Part shown: in pieces, positions 1 to 7,377 of the stretch
Numbering within the stretch: position 1 is the stretch's first letter
Layout of the letters: each line of letters opens with the position of its first letter
Assembly (NCBI GenBank): GCA_934572355.1
Contig: CAKTKV010000007.1
Location: 1 to 19,421 of the forward strand
Source of the DNA: an uncultured Oscillospiraceae bacterium
GTDB lineage: Bacteria; Bacillota; Clostridia; Oscillospirales; Oscillospiraceae
Length of the DNA: 19,421 bases
Direction: 5' to 3'
Notes under the pieces: generated by a model
What the model was told of the DNA's origin: nothing
Databases searched by the model: none
What the model saw: the letters and a program-made list of their open reading frames with translations, nothing else
Position numbers and translations under genes: made by a program

Positions 1-917
1 TGACTGACGTCAAACTTGCAGCCGACTATCTCGTCCGTGACCTCGAACTTCCCATCATCGGAATAGTAAGCGTCGACGGGGTCATGCTCAAGCTCCTTGT
101 GTATCGCGTCAAAGTCCGGGGCGCTGAGCTCCTTGGAGATCGATGTATAGCTGAGCTCCGTCTCGCCCTTTTCGAGCGCGGCGACTATGGCGGCTCTGAA
201 GGCGTCCTTATCGAATTCTATCTGGTTCCAGCCCTTCTTCATCGTCATCTCGGCGGCCTTGGCATCGACAGTATATTCCTCCGTGCCCATGTACTCGTTG
301 ACAGCAGCGATGCCGCCGCTGATGCAGGAGTCGATATACTCGTTTGAGATGTTCTGGCTTTCGGCGTTAATGTCGACCGCGCCGACAAAAGCCTTAATAT
401 AAGTGAAGAGGTTATCGATAATATTTGCGCTGTGTCCATAGGCGTGCGCTGCACTGACGGCATCGTCAACGGAGAGCACCGCACCGGCCTTGACAGGGTC
501 GACCTCGAAGCTCTGTCCGCCGAGCGTCGTCACCTTGAGCGGGGTGGACACGCGCGTCTCCCAGCCCTGCTGGGTGAGCGCAGCTCGCGTCTGCTCGGCA
601 TCGAGCTTGCCGACGGCAATGCTGCCGACATAGAGATTTGGGAGGTTCGTGCTGCTCCGCGTTATCTCATAGCCCGCAAAAACACCGCCGCCGATAATAA
701 CAAGCAACAGGACGAGTATCAGCCAGAGCGCCGTGCCGCCGCCCTTTTTCCGCTTCTTTTTCTTTGCCTTGGGCGCGCGCCGCTCGGGCGCGTAGCCGCG
801 GTCATCGTCGTACATATCCTCCGAGGGTGGAGCGTCGTTATACTCCCCGTCAAGCCCGACTCCGTCCATTTCAAATTCAAATTCATCAGCTTTGCTGCGC
901 TTTTTATTTCTGCTCAT
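1..917 (-). CDS. Membrane-anchored VanW / L,D-transpeptidase-type wall protein (C-terminus off window)
   Basis: Open frame from an ATG at 915-917 to the left edge without a stop; 305 residues are visible and the 3' end is missing. The N-terminus is acidic and cytoplasmic, then comes a very basic stretch (residues 50-58) and one membrane segment (about 62-84). Outside it, an NLYVGSIAVGKLDAEQ-like start and repeated 'GGQSFEVDPVKAGA' and 'PVDAYYSDDGKFEV' phrases match the putative peptidoglycan-binding domain (PG_binding_4) that precedes either a VanW or a YkuD L,D-transpeptidase domain. Which catalytic or C-terminal domain follows cannot be seen. A GGAAGAGG ribosome site sits just upstream. It has its own sigma-A-type promoter, but no terminator separates it from the sigma/anti-sigma operon, so read-through is possible. 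Inferred role: cell-wall binding or modification at the outer membrane face. The family call is good; the exact enzyme is open. Confidence 0.85.
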   Translation of the reverse strand, partial: MSRNKKRSKADEFEFEMDGVGLDGEYNDAPPSEDMYDDDRGYAPERRAPKAKKKKRKKGGGTALWLILVLLLVIIGGGVFAGYEITRSSTNLPNLYVGSIAVGKLDAEQTRAALTQQGWETRVSTPLKVTTLGGQSFEVDPVKAGAVLSVDDAVSAAHAYGHSANIIDNLFTYIKAFVGAVDINAESQNISNEYIDSCISGGIAAVNEYMGTEEYTVDAKAAEMTMKKGWNQIEFDKDAFRAAIVAALEKGETELSYTSISKELSAPDFDAIHKELEHDPVDAYYSDDGKFEVTDEIVGCKFDVS

Positions 918-955
918 GTGCTGCCTCTTCCTGACGTATCTTTTTCTTAAACCGT

Positions 956-984
956 ATTATACCATCAGTTTCGGCCTTCATCAA
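956..984 (-). promoter_or_regulatory. Sigma-A-type promoter of the wall-protein gene
   Basis: On the minus strand, TTGATG (984-979), a 17-base spacer and a perfect TATAAT (961-956), about 40 bases before the ATG at 917. Confidence 0.7.
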
Positions 985-1016
985 GTAAATTATACGGCGG
1001 GAAGAGGTAAAACGGT

Positions 1017-1832
1017 TCAGCCTCTGCCGAGGTCAAAGATTCCAAAGCTCTCTGGATAGTAATTGTTTTCGTACGGCGGCATATCGCTCTCGCGTATCTC
1101 AAGGTTCTCTGCGATTTTTTCGAGAGTTTCCATGCTGTCCGTGCCGCTGACGCGAACGAGATAGCCGCGCTCAGGGTCGAACATGAAGATATAGTTTACG
1201 ATCTCCCAACTGGCAAAGCTGCTTTCGGTATAGTCGGAGACTATTTCGGTTATCTCCCAGCCGTCCCAGTTCTCCTGCTTTACTATTTCCGTTTTGCCGT
1301 TGAGTACGCCCGTGAAGTTCCCGGTGTCCACATTCTCGGCAGTGATAAGATATGGCATGATGCTGCCTTTGCCGTCATTGCAGAGGTAACCTGTCCATTC
1401 GCCCCTGTAAACTCTATGAGTCGCGGCGGACGGCAGCCAATTGGCCTTGAACTCAGGAAGGTTATAGCTTCCTTCGGGGCCTGTGAAGGTCAGCACTATC
1501 CTGGCGTCCGGGAAAGGCATAGTACCCTCAAACACCACATCGCCGTCCTTGTTGACCTCAACTAGGCGCACAGTGACTACTTCGTCCCGATCCTGCACAT
1601 CCTGCAAATTCATGTTGTAGCGCACTACCGCGCACGCGGCCGAGCCGAAGAAGGCCGCTATCACCGCGGCGAGCAGCAGTGTGCGCACTCTCACGCGGCG
1701 GCGCGCAGGCTGAACGTCGATCTTTTTAAGCGTCTTGGCCTTTATGCGCGCGGCAAGCTCCGTGTCGGCTGTGCCGAGCGTGACATTTTCCGGGCAACAG
1801 TCGCCGCACAGTTCGGATATTTTAAGCTTCAT
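1017..1832 (-). CDS. Membrane anti-sigma factor partner of the ECF sigma factor
   Basis: 271-residue protein with a short cytoplasmic N-terminus (1-50, cysteine-rich 'ELCGDCCPEN' then a basic patch RRRVRVR), one membrane helix (about 51-69) and a 200-residue external domain. The C-terminus ('FDPERGYLVRVSG' and following) resembles DUF4367-type sensor domains of clostridial anti-sigma factors. I see no HxxxCxxC zinc anti-sigma signature, so the sigma-binding part would be atypical. The ATG at 1832 was chosen because it sits behind GAGGAGAGGGGG and overlaps the end of the sigma gene by 11 bases, giving translational coupling; an upstream in-frame extension would run further into the sigma gene. 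Position and topology give the role: hold the sigma factor at the membrane and release it on an envelope signal. The family-level assignment is inference from context plus topology. Confidence 0.75.
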   Translation of the reverse strand: MKLKISELCGDCCPENVTLGTADTELAARIKAKTLKKIDVQPARRRVRVRTLLLAAVIAAFFGSAACAVVRYNMNLQDVQDRDEVVTVRLVEVNKDGDVVFEGTMPFPDARIVLTFTGPEGSYNLPEFKANWLPSAATHRVYRGEWTGYLCNDGKGSIMPYLITAENVDTGNFTGVLNGKTEIVKQENWDGWEITEIVSDYTESSFASWEIVNYIFMFDPERGYLVRVSGTDSMETLEKIAENLEIRESDMPPYENNYYPESFGIFDLGRG

Positions 1833-2370
1833 TGCCGTACCCCCTCTCCTCAAGATAATATTTAAGTCTCTGCCGCCCGCGCGCAAGCTTTGTGCGCACG
1901 GTAGCGCCGTTCATGCCAAGCGCGGCGGCAATATCCTCGGTCTTCTGATACAGGAAATAGTGCCGCTTGAATATCTCGCAGTCCGGTTCGCCGAGCGTGT
2001 CCACCGCCTCGCGCGCAAGCTCGCGCAGCTCCAGCGTCAGTATTCCCTCCTCCGGACTGTCAGAAGCAAGGTCAATAAAATCAGCCTCAAGCGAGCTCTC
2101 AATGTGCTTTGACCGCAGAGTGCTTAAAGCCTTGTTGCGCACCACGACGGCGAGATAGCCCTTGAGCTTTCCGGGCTCGACGGCATCGCGGTTATACCAG
2201 AGCGCGGCAAAACAGTCGGACACAGCCTCTTCCACGTCCTCCGCCGGGAGCATCGGGCGCATGACGTTTGACGCAATGGCATAAACGTATGGCGTGTACA
2301 GCTCTATGATCTCCGACAGCGCCGCCGTGCTTCCGCGCTTGAGCTGCCGCAGCAGCTTAGTTTCATTCAC
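1822..2370 (-). CDS. ECF-type RNA polymerase sigma factor
   Basis: 182 residues, the normal length for an ECF sigma factor. Region 2 spans about residues 24-88, with 'AEDVEEAVSDCFAALW' (the D..EEavsD.F...w core-binding segment) and 'LKGYLAVVVRNKALSTLR'. Region 4 spans about 115-176, with a helix-turn-helix 'TEDIAAALGMNGATVRTKLA' followed by 'RGRQRLKYYL'. Start is GTG at 2370 behind GAGGTGA with a 7-base spacer; the ATG four bases in is out of frame. It lies 12 bases downstream of the lipoprotein stop and overlaps the anti-sigma gene, so the three form one operon. The operon promoter at 3237-3265 looks like an ECF promoter, so self-activation is likely. Family call is secure; the signal and regulon are not known from sequence. 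Confidence 0.93.
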   Translation of the reverse strand: MNETKLLRQLKRGSTAALSEIIELYTPYVYAIASNVMRPMLPAEDVEEAVSDCFAALWYNRDAVEPGKLKGYLAVVVRNKALSTLRSKHIESSLEADFIDLASDSPEEGILTLELRELAREAVDTLGEPDCEIFKRHYFLYQKTEDIAAALGMNGATVRTKLARGRQRLKYYLEERGYGNEA

Positions 2371-2382
2371 GTGTGCGTCACC

Positions 2383-3186
2383 TCATTCCTCAGGCCAGAT
2401 ATGTATATTAAAGCGCAGAAGAAACTGCTCTCCCGGTATCCATACATGGTAAAGCCCATCCATCTTATCGCTCAGCACAAGAAATTCCTCGGGCGCTGCC
2501 GTGACGATGGTGGTATATGCCCAACTCTCACGGCCGTTGTCTATGCTCTTCGTTGCCATGACCTCGGCCTGAACGCCTTGCGCGGAAAAGGCCTCGGCGT
2601 CACGGATGGCATATTCAAGATCCAGTTTCTCGGATAGCGGGAGGTATTCCGATTCGTATGTATCGACAGCTTCTTCCCAGCCCTCGGCCTTTTGCACCCA
2701 CTCGGGGTACTCCTCGGGCAGCTTTCCGAGAAGCTCTTCATCGTCGAGCGTTTTTCTAAGCGCGTCGAAGCTTTCGTATTCTGTGAGTGCGTCAGCGCCC
2801 AACACCTTCTCCAGAGCCATCAGCGCCCGGTCATGGTTCTGGAGCGGAACATTCCACTTGTCAAGCCGCTTGTCAAAATTAAAAAACGGCCATCCGTAGA
2901 CCACGAACTTCACCGGCTGATCCTGCGGCTGCTGCGCGAGCCAGTCGAGACCGTCGGATGCGGCGTTATTGCTGAAATAGAAGCTGCCGCACTCATCATA
3001 CAGAGAACGCAGAAAGTCCCGCGCGCTGTCATAGACCTCCGGCTCGTCTTCAATGACTTCCGGGGATGCCGCGGCGGTGGTTTCCGGTGTCGGCGGCGCT
3101 GCGGTGTCGATGGGCTGTGCCGCCGTGCTGCCGCAGCCGCACAGCAGCAGCGCGAGGGCAAGCGCGGTGATGGATACCCGTTTCAT
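2383..3186 (-). CDS. Secreted lipoprotein of unknown function, first gene of the sigma operon
   Basis: 267 residues. Signal peptide MKRVSITALALALLLCG with lipobox L-C-G-C (the cysteine of 'CGSTAAQ' would be lipidated), then a Thr/Pro/Ala-rich spacer 'DTAAPPTPETTAAASPE' and a soluble domain rich in Asp, Glu and Trp. I do not recognise the domain. A GTG nine bases upstream (3195) is in frame, but the AAAGGAG site leaves it only one base of spacing, so the ATG at 3186 is preferred (about 10 bases). The gene is transcribed with the sigma and anti-sigma genes; a lipoprotein in this position could feed the signal to the anti-sigma factor or be a target of the response. That role is inference from context only. 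Confidence 0.85.
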   Translation of the reverse strand: MKRVSITALALALLLCGCGSTAAQPIDTAAPPTPETTAAASPEVIEDEPEVYDSARDFLRSLYDECGSFYFSNNAASDGLDWLAQQPQDQPVKFVVYGWPFFNFDKRLDKWNVPLQNHDRALMALEKVLGADALTEYESFDALRKTLDDEELLGKLPEEYPEWVQKAEGWEEAVDTYESEYLPLSEKLDLEYAIRDAEAFSAQGVQAEVMATKSIDNGRESWAYTTIVTAAPEEFLVLSDKMDGLYHVWIPGEQFLLRFNIHIWPEE

Positions 3187-3236
3187 AGTAAGCACGCTCC
3201 TTTGTAGTTATCTCTGTTTTTATCTTTCTGCTTATA

Positions 3237-3265
3237 TAAACGCATCGGGAGCGGAAAATGTTTCA
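3237..3265 (-). promoter_or_regulatory. ECF-sigma-type promoter of the lipoprotein-sigma-anti-sigma operon
   Basis: On the minus strand TGAAAC (3265-3260), 17 bases, then CGTTTA (3242-3237), about 50 bases before the lipoprotein ATG. TGAAAC-N16/17-CGT is the established Bacillus ECF sigma pattern (SigM/SigW/SigX/SigV type). The overlapping TTGAAA has no sigma-A -10 element at a normal distance. It would give autoregulation by the encoded sigma factor. Confidence 0.7.
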
Positions 3266-3280
3266 AGGAATGGGAAAATT

Positions 3281-3316
3281 TTATAAAAACTCCCGCTGCG
3301 TACCACAGCGGGAGTT
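3281..3316 (-). terminator. Rho-independent terminator of the AEC-MATE operon
   Basis: Eleven-base-pair perfect stem, AACTCCCGCTG with CAGCGGGAGTT (3288-3298 and 3306-3316), 7-base loop, followed on the minus strand by TTTTATAAAA. It lies just after the MATE stop codon. Confidence 0.88.
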
Positions 3317-3324
3317 GAACGATA

Positions 3325-4692
3325 TCAAGCGGCCTGTTCCATTTTGCCTATTTTGTACTTCTTGACATAGCGGAAGTAAATTATATACGCAAGCGAGGTC
3401 ACGCCCCATGTGATTGGGTAGCAGACGGTGACGGTGGAAATGTCATTATGCAGCGGCACAACAGTGTATATCCACACAACACGCGCGATGCAGATACCGA
3501 CAGCCGTGATGATGAACGGCACGAGCGTATCGCCGATGCCGCGCAGACTGCCGCCGTAGACCTCGACCGGGACATAAAGCAGGTACCACGGCATGATATA
3601 GATTATCATGCGCATGGCAAGGTCAATGACGTTCTGGTCGGTCGTGAAGATAACAAGGAGGTATTTACCGAGCGTCACAAACAGCACGCTTATCAAAACG
3701 GCAAAGCCCGAGGTCATTATCATGCAGTCGCGTATGCTCTCGCGCACGCGCTGCATGCTGTTTGCGCCGAAGTTCTGCCCAACAAAGGTCATGACCGCAA
3801 GCCCCATTGCGCTGAGCACCAGCCATGTGAAGGCGTCGACCTTGCCCATGGCGACCCACGCTGCGGCAGTGTCCGTGCCGAAGCGATTGACGGCGGTGAG
3901 GATGATCATGTTGGAGATAGAATAGAGCACGGCCTGAAGCCCTGCGGGAAGCCCGATGTGTATCGTACGGCGCATAAGCTTCCAATCAGTGCGCAGCTTG
4001 GAAAGCTCCAGTCTGACGCTCTCTTCGGTCTTTGGCCGGGCGAGGAACCAGCAGACCATCACCGCGCTCAGGAGCTGCGACAGCGCCGTCGCGACTGCCG
4101 CGCCTGCTACGCCCATGTTGAAGGTGACAACAAACAGCAGGTCGAGCACCACATTTATAAGGCAGCAGGCAATGAGAAAATACAGTGGGTGCTTGGAGTC
4201 CCCGACCGCGCGCAGGATAGCGGAGCCCATGTTGTATACCATTCCGGGGATCATCGCCAGATACACCCAGCGCATATACACGATGGAGTCCGCCATCGTG
4301 TCCTCCGGGGTTGCCATGATGCGCAGCAGCACGGGAGCGGTAAGAATGCCAACGACGGTCATGATAGCTCCGCTTGCGATGGCGAGGATCATCGCCGTAT
4401 GTACCGAGCGCGAGGAATCCTCCGCGTCGCGCGCGCCGTAATACTGCGCGACGATGACCGCCGCACCCGAAGCGACGCCGGTGAAGAAGCCGATAAGCAG
4501 ATTGAGTATCTGCGAGGACGAGCCGCCGACTGCGGCCAGCGCCTCCTTGCCGACAAAGCGGCCGACTATGACCGCGTCAACGGTGTTATAGAGCTGTTGG
4601 AAAAACGTGCCGAGGAGCACTGGGAAGAAGAACAGCATCAGCTGCTTCCAGATAACGCCCTCGGTGATCCCGTTATATTTTGAATCGTTCAT
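3325..4692 (-). CDS. MATE-family multidrug/cation antiporter
   Basis: 455 residues, the usual MATE length with about 12 membrane helices. N-terminal signature of the clostridial MATE group: 'FFFPVLLGTFFQQLYNTVDA', then 'VGRFVGKEALAAVGGSSSQI' and 'GVASGAAVIVAQYYGA'; the second half repeats the fold ('GLPAGLQAVLYSISNMIILT', 'FVGQNFGAN'). It would export cationic drugs, dyes or endogenous metabolites in exchange for Na+ or H+; the substrate cannot be read from sequence. Start ATG at 4692; the AGGAG site overlaps the stop codon of the upstream AEC gene, 13 bases from the ATG, a rather long spacing. Second gene of a two-gene operon (16-base gap), closed by the hairpin at 3281-3316. Confidence 0.95.
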   Translation of the reverse strand: MNDSKYNGITEGVIWKQLMLFFFPVLLGTFFQQLYNTVDAVIVGRFVGKEALAAVGGSSSQILNLLIGFFTGVASGAAVIVAQYYGARDAEDSSRSVHTAMILAIASGAIMTVVGILTAPVLLRIMATPEDTMADSIVYMRWVYLAMIPGMVYNMGSAILRAVGDSKHPLYFLIACCLINVVLDLLFVVTFNMGVAGAAVATALSQLLSAVMVCWFLARPKTEESVRLELSKLRTDWKLMRRTIHIGLPAGLQAVLYSISNMIILTAVNRFGTDTAAAWVAMGKVDAFTWLVLSAMGLAVMTFVGQNFGANSMQRVRESIRDCMIMTSGFAVLISVLFVTLGKYLLVIFTTDQNVIDLAMRMIIYIMPWYLLYVPVEVYGGSLRGIGDTLVPFIITAVGICIARVVWIYTVVPLHNDISTVTVCYPITWGVTSLAYIIYFRYVKKYKIGKMEQAA

Positions 4693-4708
4693 TTCAGTTC
4701 AATATCTC

Positions 4709-5650
4709 CTAAATTACACCTAAGGTCTTGAAGAGCATTGCCCACGCAAAAAGCGTCAGGGAGCACAGCGCGCTCGTCGCGACAACTGCGTTGCCCGCAA
4801 GCTTCGCGTCGCCGCCCATCTGCTGTGCCATTGTGAAGGAAGCGATCGCCGTAGATGAGGCGAAGGCTCCGAGGAGCGAGGCAAATTCCACGCCGCGGAA
4901 ACCGAACAGGCACGCAAGCCCCAGCAAGACCGCCGGGATGACGATAAGCCGGCCTATTACTATAGCAGACACGGTTTTGAGATCATCCCGCAGGTCGCCA
5001 AACTCAAAGAAGCCGCCGAGCAGAAACAGCATAATGGGAGACGTCGCGTCCGCGATCTGCGCAACTGCGTGCTCGATCCCGGAGGGCAGTCTCAGCTTCA
5101 GCAGCTGGAAGAGAATGCCGATGATAGTCCCGACTATCATCGGGTTTTTGAATATGTCAGCGACAAGGCCGAGCCTGCTTTTCTTCACACCGCCGAAATG
5201 TTCAAGCGTAATGACGGCAAGAACGTTATAAAGCGGGACAACGGTTGCCAGCAGTATGACGACGCAGCCGAAATCAGACCCGGCAGGCATGAGCTGCTGC
5301 GCAAGCGGCAGACCGATGATGACAAAATTGCTGCGGTAGAGCGCCTGAATGATAACGCCGCGGCGCTCAGGTCGTCGCTCCGTCCGCTTGACTATCTGCA
5401 TGCTGACAAACCATTCTGCCAGCACTCCGAGCAGCGCAAAGCACAAGAGTTTTACATTGAACGAAGCAGCGAGGTCAGATACGTATATATTATAAAAGAC
5501 CATTACCGGTAAAAAATACCGGAAGGTCAGTCGGTTAAAGCGGAAAATGTCCTCGCGATTTATATCACCCAATCGCCGCGCCAAATATCCGATAGCAAGA
5601 AGAATAAATATCGGAGCAACGGCGTTCAGGCATACGACAAAGTTTTCCAA
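4709..5650 (-). CDS. AEC-family (auxin efflux carrier-like) membrane transporter
   Basis: 313 residues, typical of bacterial AEC carriers, with about ten hydrophobic segments in two halves. Family features include 'APIFILLAIGYLARR' at the N-terminus, 'LYRSNFVIIGLPLAQQL' (the R.NF.f.G.pl motif), 'FKNPMIVGTIIGIL', 'SPIMLFLLGGFF' and the C-terminal 'ASSTAIASFTMAQQMGGD'. Bacterial members move organic acids such as malate or malonate; the substrate here is unknown. Start is TTG at 5650 with a strong GGAGGG site 7 bases upstream; no ATG fits. A sigma-A-type promoter sits 40-68 bases upstream. It is co-transcribed with the MATE gene, which suggests a joint export or metabolite-release job, but that is inference. 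Confidence 0.93.
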   Translation of the reverse strand: MENFVVCLNAVAPIFILLAIGYLARRLGDINREDIFRFNRLTFRYFLPVMVFYNIYVSDLAASFNVKLLCFALLGVLAEWFVSMQIVKRTERRPERRGVIIQALYRSNFVIIGLPLAQQLMPAGSDFGCVVILLATVVPLYNVLAVITLEHFGGVKKSRLGLVADIFKNPMIVGTIIGILFQLLKLRLPSGIEHAVAQIADATSPIMLFLLGGFFEFGDLRDDLKTVSAIVIGRLIVIPAVLLGLACLFGFRGVEFASLLGAFASSTAIASFTMAQQMGGDAKLAGNAVVATSALCSLTLFAWAMLFKTLGVI

Positions 5651-5689
5651 GGCTTTTCCCTCCGCTTCTGTTTGTTTGCGTTAAGAGCA

Positions 5690-5718
5690 AGTATACGAGC
5701 GAGATATAAAAAAAGCAA
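5690..5718 (-). promoter_or_regulatory. Sigma-A-type promoter of the AEC-MATE operon
   Basis: Minus strand TTGCTT (5718-5713), 17-base T-rich spacer, TATACT (5695-5690), 39 bases before the TTG start. Confidence 0.6.
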
Positions 5719-5806
5719 TCCGGTAACTCAAAAATCATCGAAATAGCCAAAACCGGCTCGAAACCGCTTCAAAGAGTATACAACTTTATGGCATGAAACG
5801 GGCAGA

Positions 5807-5841
5807 AAATCCGGCGTGAACCTGTAAGTCACGCCGGATTT
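5807..5841 (-). terminator. Hairpin terminator after the Ig-fold surface protein gene
   Basis: Thirteen-base-pair perfect stem (AAATCCGGCGTGA with TCACGCCGGATTT) and 9-base loop. On the minus strand the stem runs into TTTTCTG, a short T-tract, 26 bases after the stop codon at 5867. Confidence 0.75.
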
Positions 5842-5866
5842 AGCACTTTAATGTTGCAGATTCCGC

Positions 5867-7165
5867 TTATTCGTCCCTGCTGCGCTTGGAGTCTATACGC
5901 AGGTACACGACCACGCCGACCAGTGCGGCCAGCGCGAGGAAGCCGATGATGCCGAAGAATATGAGCTGGGTGCTGTTGCCGCGGTTATAGCTGCCGTTGT
6001 CGGAGCTTGTGCGTGTGGGCGTCGCCGTAGGGGACGGGGTAGGCGTTGCCTCCGGCTCAAAGCTGACCTCGGCAAGGTCGGTATAGACAGGCTCGCTGGT
6101 CACGCCCTCACGGGTGTTCATTACGGCGACGCAGTAATACATCGTGCCTTCGGTTTGAGTCGGGGTGTAGCTTGCCTCAGTCGCGCCCTCAATGGGGGTG
6201 GCCATGCCGCGGTTATTCACGTTCGTGCTGTACCACTGGTAGCTCAGTTCGCCGTTGTTGGGAGAGGTGGCCTGAACGGTCAGGGTGCAGGTCTCCCCTT
6301 TCTTGAGGCGGGTGCTCTGAGGAGCGACGTTGATGTTCGGTGTCTTTGTGGTAAGACCTTCGTTTACAAGGTCAGTTCCGGAGTTCTGATCATTATTGCC
6401 GGTGGTAGTATTGGCGTTGCTGTTCGTATTGGTATTGGTGCTGCTGTTATTATTGCTGGCGTTGTTATTATTCGTGCTGGTGTTCGTCGCAGCCTTGACG
6501 GTTATGCGCGCGCCGTTAGAATAGGAAGCGCCGTTGGCGTTTTCGAACTTTGCCTCCACGCACCATTCATTGAGCGCGGACGGGATGTTTTCAAGCGTCA
6601 GGCGTTCGGTGCCGAGCCCGTCAACGCTGAGACCGGGGAAATAATCCGGAGCGTCGGCGGCGTTATATGTAACGGTAGTATCCTTGCTGACGAGACGCCA
6701 TGTTATCTTTGTAGCATCGTCCGCGCGGGCGACGAACTGCGCGCTGCCGCCGGGTTCGACGGTCTCACCCGTGGGGTGCTTTGTGATGTGCGGCGGGTTG
6801 CCGGTCGCGGGAGCCGCGGTCGGCACCGTGCCGCCGGTGATGGAAAGGTTGATTATAAAGGAGTATGTGCCGTTTTCGGTAACAACGTTGTAGCTGCTGG
6901 AGTAGTTGCCGGCAGTGGTGGGCGTTCCGGCCATGTAGATGCCGTAATCATCCCATGACAGGCTCAGGCCGCCGGGAAGAGAGCCCGCGTACTTCTCGTA
7001 TGATTTTATGACAAGATTGCTGCTGAACACTTGGATGCTGCCGATGTCCGAACCCACTTCAAAGCTGTTGACATAGTCCGCGCCCGCACTCAGCCCCGGC
7101 AGGGCAAGCGCCACGCAGAGCACAAGCGTGAGTGAAAGCAGAAGCTTCAAGATTTTTCTTTTCAT
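5867..7165 (-). CDS. Secreted Ig-fold surface protein with C-terminal membrane anchor
   Basis: 432 residues from the ATG at 7165, preferred because GGAG lies 10 bases before it; an ATG at 7174 adds three residues but leaves one base of spacing. Signal peptide 1-28 ('LLLSLTLVLCVALALPG'). Domain 1 (about 30-111) has 'LPGGLSLSWDDYGIYMAGTP' and 'TAGNYSSSY', the putative-Ig (He_PIG) pattern. Domain 2 (125-225) and domain 3 (275-368, with 'LSYQWYSTN' and 'MYYCVAVMN') are Ig-like. They are joined by an Asn/Thr/Ser-rich linker (227-262). A Pro/Thr linker (371-386), one membrane helix (400-421) and a basic tail KRSR follow; there is no LPxTG. Likely an exposed adhesin or envelope protein; no enzyme motif is seen. 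It has both a sigma-A-type promoter and an upstream ECF-type promoter. Confidence 0.88.
   Translation of the reverse strand: MKRKILKLLLSLTLVLCVALALPGLSAGADYVNSFEVGSDIGSIQVFSSNLVIKSYEKYAGSLPGGLSLSWDDYGIYMAGTPTTAGNYSSSYNVVTENGTYSFIINLSITGGTVPTAAPATGNPPHITKHPTGETVEPGGSAQFVARADDATKITWRLVSKDTTVTYNAADAPDYFPGLSVDGLGTERLTLENIPSALNEWCVEAKFENANGASYSNGARITVKAATNTSTNNNNASNNNSSTNTNTNSNANTTTGNNDQNSGTDLVNEGLTTKTPNINVAPQSTRLKKGETCTLTVQATSPNNGELSYQWYSTNVNNRGMATPIEGATEASYTPTQTEGTMYYCVAVMNTREGVTSEPVYTDLAEVSFEPEATPTPSPTATPTRTSSDNGSYNRGNSTQLIFFGIIGFLALAALVGVVVYLRIDSKRSRDE
6380..6487 (-). repeat. Low-complexity Asn/Thr/Ser codon tract within the surface protein gene
   Basis: The DNA encoding residues 227-262 is built from AAT, AAC, ACC and AGC codons and reads as an imperfect triplet repeat. 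Gain or loss of triplets would change linker length without breaking the frame. Confidence 0.6.
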
Positions 7166-7219
7166 CTTTTTCATTCTCCGTTTTCTTTTTGTCTCAAATT
7201 ATCTTTTTGTCTTAGAAAG

Positions 7220-7248
7220 ATTATAGCACAGCGATATTTCCCCTGCAA
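7220..7248 (-). promoter_or_regulatory. Sigma-A-type promoter of the surface protein gene
   Basis: Minus strand TTGCAG (7248-7243), 17-base spacer, perfect TATAAT (7225-7220), about 55 bases before the start at 7165. Confidence 0.7.
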
Positions 7249-7292
7249 GCCGGGAAGTCACGATTTTGCACTCATTTTGTAATCTTAATATA

Positions 7293-7320
7293 TTGACGCA
7301 GAAAAATAAAATATGTTTCA
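7293..7320 (-). promoter_or_regulatory. ECF-sigma-type promoter upstream of the surface protein gene
   Basis: Minus strand TGAAAC (7320-7315), 16 bases with a T-rich run, then CGTCAA (7298-7293). This is the full Bacillus ECF consensus TGAAAC-N16-CGTC. Flanks also match the promoter at 3237-3265: both begin TTGAAACAT and both have TGCGT before the final ATA. It lies about 125 bases before the coding start and upstream of the sigma-A site. Confidence 0.6.
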
Positions 7321-7341
7321 ACTTTCTGTAGAGATTCTTTT

Positions 7342-7357
7342 TTGTAGACAATTACAA
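7342..7357. promoter_or_regulatory. Inverted repeat, candidate operator before bioY
   Basis: TTGTA-N6-TACAA palindrome lying 21 bases upstream of the bioY extended -10 element. The left half TTGTAGAC recalls a BirA half-site (TTGTTAAC), but the two halves lack the roughly 15-base spacing of known BirA operators. Regulator unknown. Confidence 0.3.
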
Positions 7358-7377
7358 TTTCTTTTCGCAGCGCGGCA

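Noticed and set aside
3448..4683. 411-residue plus-strand frame opposite the MATE gene
   Set aside because: Antisense shadow of a clear MATE gene; composition is Arg/His/Asp-rich with no family motif and no ribosome site.
5794..5820. Plus-strand TGAAAC-N15-CGTGAA, a third ECF-like site
   Set aside because: Spacer is 15, it lies in the terminator of the surface gene, and no plus-strand gene follows.
6155..6958. 267-residue plus-strand frame opposite the Ig-fold protein
   Set aside because: Val/Ala/Gly-rich mirror of the Asn/Thr-rich linker; no start signal.
7293..7298. TTGACG as a plus-strand -35 for bioY
   Set aside because: No -10 at 16-18 bases (TTTCAA there); the same bases are the -10 element of the minus-strand ECF promoter.
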